Of a stretch of 11,025 nucleotides of DNA, positions 9,501 to 11,025 are shown piece after piece. The stretch lies in assembly GCA_026770585.1 (NCBI GenBank), contig MU646524.1:555419-566443 (forward strand), written 5' to 3'. Each line of letters opens with the position of its first letter. Positions within the stretch are counted from its first letter, which is position 1. The DNA comes from Baffinella frigidus (Eukaryota > Cryptophyceae > Cryptomonadales > Baffinellaceae). Made by a program: the position numbers and the translations under genes. The notes under the pieces were generated by a model that saw only the letters and a program-made list of their open reading frames with translations, did no database searches and was not told the DNA's origin.

Positions 9501-10876
9501 ATGGGGGGCGGAAGCCCTCGCCGGAGAAGGTGATTCGCGATCCTCCCGAGGCGGGCCCTTCCGACGGAGCGATCGTTCCAAGGCTTTCAAGCATCCGGAT
9601 TTCGCGGTTGGCGTAGCCGGATGGGGCGAGGGCGTAGTGGGTGTGGCGGCAGGGGTACGTGAGGCACGCTGGTCCGCCGGAGTTGCCCGATGCGCACTCG
9701 TCGCCAAGGCATGAGTGGCCGGCAGGGTTTCCCGCGGAGAAGGTGTTGAGGTGCGTCTCGGTCTGCCACGCTACGGCTGGATCGACCTGGGGTGGGGTTT
9801 GGGATGAGGGGTGAGGGGTGAGGGGTGAGAAGTGAGGGGTGCAGGGTTTGGGGTTTGGGGTTTGGGGTGTAAGATGTGGGGTGTGGGGTGTGGGGTGTGG
9901 GGTGTGGGGTGTGGGGTGTGGGGTGTGGGGTGTGGGGTGTGGGGTGTGGGGTGTGGGGTTGGGGTGTGGGGTTTAAGGTCCGGGGTTCGGGGTGTGGGGT
10001 GTGGTGTTTGGGGTTTAGGTGTTAGGGTTTGGTATTCTTGAGGTCAGGGTTTATGGTTTAGGGTTCAGGGTTTAGGGTAATTACCCCCCCGACGAGGTCG
10101 ACACGCGCGACGCCCGCAGACGAATTAACCAAGAGCGGCGTCATGCACACCGCCTCACTCCACGACACTGCCCGCGCACCCGTCGCAAACACGTCCCCCC
10201 CCTCCATCGAGAACCGGCATTGATACCCCGTAAAAGAGGTGTTGAATCCCGCGCCGCGGAGGGTTATCGGTGCCCCGCCGTCCGCCAGCCCCTGGAGGGG
10301 AGCGAGCATTTCGCGCCATGACGCGCGGACCGGCATGGCGAATGGCGCACCAACCGCCGCGTCGGGGGGATAGAATAACGCCTCCCCGGTTGCGTCCCCC
10401 ACGACCGTGAACCCCACGGATGTTTCCGCCCAGGGCCATGGGGGGGTGAGGCACGCGAGGGAAGACGCGCCGTCGAAGGCCCCGTCCGTGAGGGAGAAAG
10501 CGCGCGTGGGCTCCGACGTTTTGACCAGTCCGGTCGCGGCGTGGAAGCGGCAGCGGTACGTATCCCCTACGATTTCATGGTTGCGGTACGACACGCGCCC
10601 GAACAGCGCGCGGCGCTCCTCCCTCCCCCCCTCAGTCGCGAGCAGCGCATCATTCCTGTTCCCAGGCGGGGAACTCCGTCCGAACACGCTCCGCCCCGCC
10701 CGCACCGTCAGAAGAGAATCCCCGCTGCTCCCACACGCCTCGCTCGCATTACCGTCCCCCATGACGCTGATCCGCAGCCCCGCGTCAGCGACGACGAGAA
10801 ACCCGCGTGTCTCCCCCGCCGCCATGTCCCAATCTGGAATCTTGACCTCGAGCAGCCGTGTGCCGTTGATCATAAC
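196..10876 (-). CDS. Giant multi-exon IPT/TIG-repeat protein, internal part of gene (5' and 3' ends outside window)
   Basis: Joined model of 14 exons (10876-10085, 9786-9208, 8941-8876, 8271-8060, 7608-7482, 6945-6843, 6610-6222, 5953-3862, 3656-2900, 2739-2439, 2220-2053, 1486-1370, 1074-764, 543-196), 6362 nt, all junctions in phase. The product is about 20 tandem IPT/TIG-like Ig-fold modules, each with a start Trp, a GG-x-x-V-x-V-x-G-x-G-F strand, Y-x-C-x-F and L-x-C-x-x-P-x-W. Sixteen modules show both Cys. Known IPT/TIG arrays occur in large surface or secreted proteins (plexin, fibrocystin/PKHD1-like and many protist proteins); I see no G8, PbH1, PA14, kinase, signal peptide or membrane segment in this part. 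Many N-x-S/T sequons and Cys pairs fit an extracellular location. Inferred role: adhesion or surface recognition. Substrate or partner is unknown. Exon edges come from domain continuity plus splice motifs, not transcripts. Confidence 0.85.
547..760 (+). repeat. Telomere-like heptamer array in intron 13/14
   Basis: Tandem 7-mers on the + strand, variants of TTTAGGG, TTTGGGG, GTGTGGGG and TTCAGGG. They fill nearly the whole intron (544-763), which is C-rich (CCCTAAA type) in the transcript. Confidence 0.95.
764..1074 (-). CDS. Exon 13 (module 18 second half, module 19 first half)
   Basis: Residues 1902-2004 plus two bases of Trp2005. Acceptor CGAAACCAG|GTCTGC, donor TACTG|GTCAAC. It begins V-C1903-E-L, completing Y-x-C-x-F of module 18, then L-Q-C1933-V-T-G-P-W and a closing strand. 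W1972 opens module 19 with A-A-G-G-A-P-L-A-I-H-G-F-G-F and A-Q-Y. Confidence 0.9.
1083..1368 (+). repeat. Degenerate telomere-like array in intron 12/13
   Basis: TTTAGGG, TTCAGGG and TTTCGGG variants with interruptions fill the intron 1075-1369. Four consecutive TTTCGGG units lie near 1337-1364, next to the donor. Confidence 0.9.
1370..1486 (-). CDS. Exon 12 (module 18 first half)
   Basis: A 39-codon exon, residues 1863-1901, phase 0. Acceptor GTATCAG|GTCGTG, donor CCATAC|GTAATC. It reads V-V-F-Q-A-R-W1869 then A-G-A-G-G-D-A-L-S-I-S-G-A-G-F and ends exactly on the conserved Tyr (Q-P-Y|). It is GC-rich coding sequence isolated between two repeat arrays. Confidence 0.85.
1487..2052 (-). other. 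Intron 11/12: heptamer array plus G-run minisatellite
   Basis: A 566-base intron with no exon needed, since DAFE|VVFQARW continues the module. Positions 1499-1680 are TTTAGGG-type units, the most telomere-like stretch in the window. Positions 1931-1990 hold three copies of a GGGTG(n)-TGCAGACC unit of about 17-22 bp containing runs of about 9 G. Positions 1690-1930 show nothing I can name. Confidence 0.75.
2053..2220 (-). CDS. Exon 11 (module 17 tail)
   Basis: Residues 1807-1862, phase 0 at both ends. The acceptor CTTCCTCACAG|GAGATG has a good pyrimidine tract but is not followed by GT; donor TTTGAG|GTGCAA. It carries N-A-T-R-I-R-C1822-P-S-P-Q-W and G-G-V-S-L-T-L-V-E-S-A-G, the second Cys motif and closing strand of module 17. 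SRGFSE|EMDT rejoins exon 10 with normal module spacing. Confidence 0.85.
2296..2388 (+). repeat. Minisatellite of about 25 bp, four units, intron 10/11
   Basis: Units beginning GAGGGTGCAC or GAGGATGCAC at 2297, 2324, 2345 and 2370, each followed by a GGTTTCG/AGTTTCG-like stretch. This intron (2221-2438) uses a different repeat from its neighbours. Confidence 0.75.
2439..2739 (-). CDS. Exon 10 (module 16 tail, module 17 first half)
   Basis: Last base of Trp1706, then residues 1707-1806. Acceptor CACCCCAG|GTCCGC, donor TCCGAG|GTTTCC, phase 0. S-S-L-L-S-C1722-I-L-P-P-F closes module 16. W1762 opens module 17, whose GG-x-x-V strand is degenerate (A-P-S-L-M-L-V-A-Y-G-L) but which keeps G-Y-V-C1798-A-F. 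The Met at 2651 is internal. Past the donor the frame becomes a repeat-derived, Pro-rich tail. Confidence 0.85.
2749..2892 (+). repeat. Telomere-like array in intron 9/10
   Basis: Pure TTTGGGG units next to the acceptor (2749-2800) grade into GTGCAGGG/GTGTAGGG units towards the donor. They fill intron 2740-2899, the shortest modelled intron at 160 bases. Confidence 0.95.
2900..3656 (-). CDS. Exon 9 (module 14 remainder, module 15, module 16 first half)
   Basis: Two bases of codon 1454, then residues 1455-1705, plus two bases of codon 1706. Acceptor AAACCAG|GTTCCG at the edge of a heptamer array; donor GCAACTG|GTCCGC. Module 14: Y1457-L-C1459 and C1484-T-I-P-A-W. Linker pair C1530-x4-C1535. 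Module 15: E-G-G-T-V-I-T-V-H-G-H-G-F, H-R-C1575-L-F, L-E-C1631-I-S-P-P-W, with a longer loop between its Cys. Module 16: W1665, K-G-G-E-T-V-V-V-V-G-K-G-F, Y-Q-C1697-R-F. Reading past the donor gives only repeat-derived TPYTLHPAP-like sequence. Confidence 0.9.
3661..3857 (+). repeat. Telomere-like array in intron 8/9
   Basis: TTTGGGG units at the acceptor side and TTTAGGG/TTCAGAG units at the donor side fill intron 3657-3861 almost edge to edge. Confidence 0.95.
3862..5953 (-). CDS. Exon 8, large (IPT/TIG modules 8-13 and start of 14)
   Basis: Residues 757-1453 plus one base, an uninterrupted 2092-nt exon. Acceptor CACCGCAG|GTGGTG, donor TTCAGCG|GTAAAC, the best donor in the window. Modules by start Trp and Cys pair: 8 (C771/C797), 9 (W849, C883/C907), 10 (W947, C979/C1009), 11 (W1079, C1125/C1150), 12 (W1220, C1256/C1283), 13 (W1329, C1361/C1386); W1427 opens module 14. 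Short linker pairs C835-x5-C841 and C1207-x4-C1212 sit just before start Trp residues. Module 11 is longer, with an insert after its second Cys. A long plus-strand frame (5012-5848) is antisense shadow. Confidence 0.95.
5954..6221 (-). other. Intron 7/8 with purine tract, hairpin and inverted-orientation heptamers
   Basis: A 268-base intron. Positions 6160-6215 are AAGG/AAAG repeats on +, pyrimidine-rich in the transcript but next to the donor instead of the acceptor. Positions 6120-6146 form a hairpin. Positions 6021-6056 carry CCCTCAACCCTACACC-type sequence on +, the opposite orientation to all other arrays. Confidence 0.75.
6120..6146. repeat. Perfect 12-bp inverted repeat, 3-base loop
   Basis: Arms CTTCCGCCTTGC (6120-6131) and GCAAGGCGGAAG (6135-6146) with loop GTG. 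It lies in intron 7/8. Confidence 0.9.
6222..6610 (-). CDS. Exon 7 (module 7 and start of module 8)
   Basis: Two bases of codon 627, then residues 628-756. Acceptor TTTGCACAG|GCTTCG, one of only two not followed by GT; donor ATCGCG|GTGCGT, phase 0. Module 7: W632, S-G-Q-R-I-L-L-S-G-L-G-F, Y-T-C664-V-L, M-E-C687-I-F-P-L-W and a closing strand. W726 starts module 8, and ASGGAVIA|VVGYGF joins exon 8 inside the first core strand. The Met at 6677 lies in the upstream intron and is not a real start. Confidence 0.85.
6843..6945 (-). CDS. Exon 6 (module 6 tail)
   Basis: Residues 593-626 plus one base of codon 627. The acceptor AACCCAG|GTGCTA is preceded by a strong poly-C/T tract (about 6951-6968). 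The exon carries V-L594-S-A-G-A-W599, matching L-x-C-x-x-P-x-W with Leu in place of Cys, then T-E-P-A-A-S-L-L-L-V-N-E-A-G like other closing strands. Donor AGCT|GTGATG is weak but is the only one giving phase 1 for exon 7. The split codon makes Cys627, so C619-x7-C627-FVTSW resembles the linker Cys pairs before other start Trp residues. Confidence 0.6.
6915..7190. repeat. Diverged tandem duplication, unit about 136-138 bp
   Basis: CCGTGCTCGT(C/T)CA.GCCCCTGCGGATAGCACCTG begins at 6915 and again at 7051. GGCTACGTT.TT..CCCC ends the units near 7024 and 7162. A further partial similarity (AGATACGCGTGCGCG near 7209 versus AGATATGCGTGCGCG near 7112) suggests a third remnant. The unit spans the exon 6 acceptor. 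Confidence 0.75.
6946..7481 (-). other. Intron 5/6, 536 bases, with duplication and CCAAGG-type repeats
   Basis: Besides the tandem duplication, the donor side holds three copies of an ACCAAGGAGGTAGGCGA-like box (CCAAGG at 7362, 7446, 7481; spacings 84 and 35). The copy at 7481 lies over the exon 5 donor. No coding signal beyond the decayed exon copy. Confidence 0.65.
7045..7081 (-). pseudogene. Decayed duplicate of exon 6 start
   Basis: Copy of the 5' end of exon 6 displaced by 136 bases: CAG|GTGCTATCCGCAGGGGC is retained, but the Trp codon (TGG at 6927-6925 in exon 6) is TGA at 7063-7061 here, and similarity fades about 30 bases in. The acceptor is kept but lacks the long poly-C tract of the true exon. 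It is read as a dead exon inside a tandem duplication. Confidence 0.6.
7482..7608 (-). CDS. Exon 5 (core of Cys-less IPT/TIG module 6)
   Basis: Last base of codon 550, then residues 551-592. Acceptor GGTACAG|GTTAAC, donor GCCTTG|GTTCTA, phase 0. It reads LTVTLVGSGFDVAQRYRFRLK, a clear IPT core except that Y-x-C-x-F has become Y566-R-F568-R-L. The donor is chosen because the last residues (SSPTAL) run straight into exon 6 (VLSAGAW) and restore the spacing of L-x-C-x-x-P-x-W, and because the intron start resembles the next exon start. The reading frame stays open past the donor, but there it becomes repetitive Pro/Trp/Ser sequence. Confidence 0.7.
7609..8059 (-). other. Intron 4/5, 451 bases, with minisatellite and (ATT)n island
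   Basis: Positions 7821-8048 are a minisatellite. Positions 7639-7678 are an ATT/ATC trinucleotide tract, the most AT-rich patch of the window, about 30 bases upstream of the exon 5 acceptor in transcript sense. The rest (7679-7820) shows nothing recognisable. Confidence 0.7.
7821..8048 (+). repeat. Minisatellite of about 47-50 bp, about five diverged units
   Basis: The core CAGATCGGGTGAG or CGGATCGGGTGAG occurs at 7835, 7882, 7932 and 8016, with a degenerate unit around 7968. Units also share GGGGGTATTG/TACTGCAA and CACTGGGT segments. A poly-G run (about 8046-8056) closes the array at the exon 4 donor. Confidence 0.85.
8060..8271 (-). CDS. Exon 4 (module 5 tail and start of module 6)
   Basis: Residues 480-549 plus two bases of codon 550. 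Acceptor GGCCGCAG|GTTGGC, donor GCTGG|GTACCC (phase 2). The stretch N-G-S-H-A-T-S-Y-P-I stands where other modules read N-A-T-H-L-P-C-V-A-P, so the second Cys is Ser492. Then comes a tail and FVTSW (W536), the start of module 6. The split codon GG|G rebuilds the expected Gly-Gly before exon 5 (TYAGG|LTVTLVGSGF), which fixes both splice sites well. Confidence 0.75.
8525..8562. repeat. Perfect 16-bp inverted repeat, 6-base loop
   Basis: Arms CGAGCGAGATGGTTGC (8525-8540) and GCAACCATCTCGCTCG (8547-8562) with loop GGGGTG. It could fold in either strand. It lies in intron 3/4. No function can be assigned. Confidence 0.95.
8664..8925. repeat. Direct duplication, offset 190, carrying exon 3
   Basis: About 8664-8735 and 8854-8925 align without gaps at offset 190. 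Identity is very high from ACCTCGAGAATCTC through CGCGGTAGCCTACTG and weaker to the left. Confidence 0.85.
8686..8732 (-). pseudogene. Partial duplicate of exon 3 (alternative or decayed exon)
   Basis: A 47-nt near-copy of 8876-8922, offset by 190. It is preceded by GTGCAG and followed by GAG|GTATGA, so both splice edges survive. In the same frame it reads VGYRVLAVQVGSEILE versus VGYRVFAVQVGSEILE. It lacks the first 19 nt of exon 3 and a stop lies upstream in frame. With the acceptor at 8733 it needs phase 1, which the alternative donor after 9234 would supply, so an alternative exon is conceivable. Otherwise it is a relic. Confidence 0.45.
8876..8941 (-). CDS. Exon 3, small (core strands of degenerate IPT/TIG module 5)
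   Basis: A 22-codon exon, residues 458-479, between acceptor GTGGCAG|GTGACG and donor CTCGAG|GTACCC, phase 0 on both sides. It supplies the middle of module 5: ARAT|VTGAPPVGYRVFAVQVG lines up with the V-x-V-x-G...Y-x-C-x-F core of other modules, but Cys is replaced by Val468. Support: it bridges exons 2 and 4 in phase where half a module would otherwise be missing, and a near-copy 190 bases away (8686-8732) differs only at third codon positions. The tiny size and weak domain match keep this tentative. Confidence 0.5.
8967..9017 (+). repeat. 17-bp tandem repeat, three units
   Basis: GTCATTCTCTCGCAGAA (8967), GTCATTCTCGCGCATAG (8984), GTCATTCTCTCGCTGCA (9001). It lies in intron 2/3 (8942-9207), where nothing else is recognisable. 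Confidence 0.9.
9208..9786 (-). CDS. Exon 2 (Cys-rich linker, IPT/TIG module 4, start of module 5)
   Basis: Residues 265-457. Acceptor ACCCCAG|GTCGAT at the edge of the repeat array, phase 0. A linker carries four Cys (290, 295, 305, 310) spaced C-x4-C-x9-C-x4-C. Module 4 follows: P-A-S-GG-S-R-I-T-F-S-G-E-G-F, Y365-I-C367, C403-E-T-P-S-Q-S-P-A-W. W438 starts module 5. The 3' end is the uncertain part: donor ACG|GTGCGT (9208) keeps phase 0 and reads into exon 3; an alternative donor CTG|GTGACG ends the exon at 9234 in phase 1. Confidence 0.75.
9790..10078 (+). repeat. Telomere-like/GTGTGGGG array in intron 1/2
   Basis: Fills intron 9787-10084. The centre (about 9876-9958) is a nearly homogeneous GTGTGGG heptamer run; TTTGGGG units and TTTAGGG/TTCAGGG units lie at the ends. 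Homogeneity points to recent expansion. Confidence 0.95.
10085..10876 (-). CDS. Exon 1 of window (IPT/TIG modules 1 tail, 2, 3)
   Basis: Residues 1-264. Acceptor CACACAG|GTTATG, donor GGGGGG|GTAATT, phase 0 at both ends. The Met at 10873 is internal, because the residues after it (LLEVKIPDW) are the closing strand of a module begun upstream. That strand has Val where Cys is normal. Module 2 has Y107-x-C109 and C142-L-T-P-P-W; its first half (about residues 50-105) is not a typical IPT start and I do not recognise it. Module 3 starts at W187, has GG-A-P-I-T-L-R-G-A-G-F, C220 and C244. It joins exon 2 as ...DLVGG|VDP. Confidence 0.85.
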
Positions 10877-10907
10877 CTGTGTGGGTGTCGGGGCGTAAGT
10901 AGATCTC

Positions 10908-10962
<55 letters not shown>

Positions 10963-11025
10963 GTCTCTCCCTCTGGCTCTCCCTCTCTCCTGCTCGCCCT
11001 GTGTCCCTCTCTCCCTCTCTTTCTC
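10877..11025 (-). repeat. Right-edge intron (partial) with (CT)n microsatellite
   Basis: Ends in ACACCCACACAG before exon 1. Positions 10905-11025 are (ct)n on +, hence (ga)n purine-rich in the transcript, with a pure run at about 10917-10959. No coding signal. Confidence 0.8.

Noticed and set aside
9234-9786. Exon 2 ending at 9234 (CTG|GTGACG) joined to the full exon 3
   Set aside because: The donor resembles the exon 3 start (GTGACG at both), but phase 1 would run into a stop in exon 3. It is kept only as a possible partner for the copy at 8732-8686.
9832-10041. Plus-strand frame of GVWGVGCG repeats (also 2661-2882 and the end of 2951-3799)
   Set aside because: Pure translation of heptamer arrays; the open frame follows from repeat composition. 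It lies in introns of the minus-strand gene.

Overview
The window reads as nuclear DNA of a eukaryote, most likely a GC-rich microalga or other protist. I cannot name the species. Reasons: one long minus-strand reading frame is cut into pieces that rejoin in phase at GT...CAG boundaries. The gaps are packed with 7-base repeats of the TTTAGGG (plant/algal telomere) type and their variants. There are many G/C homopolymer runs and (GA)n/(CT)n tracts, and no bacterial-style operon, RBS or second gene. The AG|G found at every modelled 3' splice site recalls dinoflagellate introns, but codon use and repeats alone do not settle the lineage.

All the coding signal I can support belongs to one gene on the minus strand, running right to left from 10876 to 196 and open at both ends (no start, stop, promoter or poly(A) signal seen). 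I model 14 exons totalling 6362 nt, about 2120 residues. They encode a tandem array of about 20 IPT/TIG-like immunoglobulin-fold modules. Each module has the plan W-x(10-25)-P-x-x-G-G-x-x-V-x-V-x-G-x-G-F ... Y-x-C-x-F ... L-x-C-x-x-P-x-W ... V-x-L. This suggests a very large secreted or cell-surface protein. Residue numbers below refer to this fragment, counted from the first codon at 10876.

Layout from 5' to 3' of the gene (right to left): a (GA)n-rich intron at the right edge; exon 1 (10876-10085); a CCCCACA-type array intron; exon 2 (9786-9208). Then comes a disturbed region, 9207-6611, with small exons (8941-8876, 8271-8060, 7608-7482, 6945-6843), duplicated and decayed exon copies, minisatellites and hairpins. 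It is followed by exon 7 (6610-6222), the large exon 8 (5953-3862, about six modules), and exons 9-14 (3656-2900, 2739-2439, 2220-2053, 1486-1370, 1074-764, 543-196), separated mostly by telomere-like arrays. The left edge is again a (CT)n-rich intron in transcript sense.

The most notable points are as follows. Telomere-like arrays are confined to introns, nearly always with the C-rich strand in the transcript. All 14 acceptors are CAG|G, 12 of them CAG|GT, while donors are loose beyond GT. At least two introns are flanked by direct repeats at their splice sites, as expected for introner-like insertions. Two adjacent modules have lost both cysteines of the otherwise invariant pair. A duplicated small exon differs from its copy only at third codon positions.
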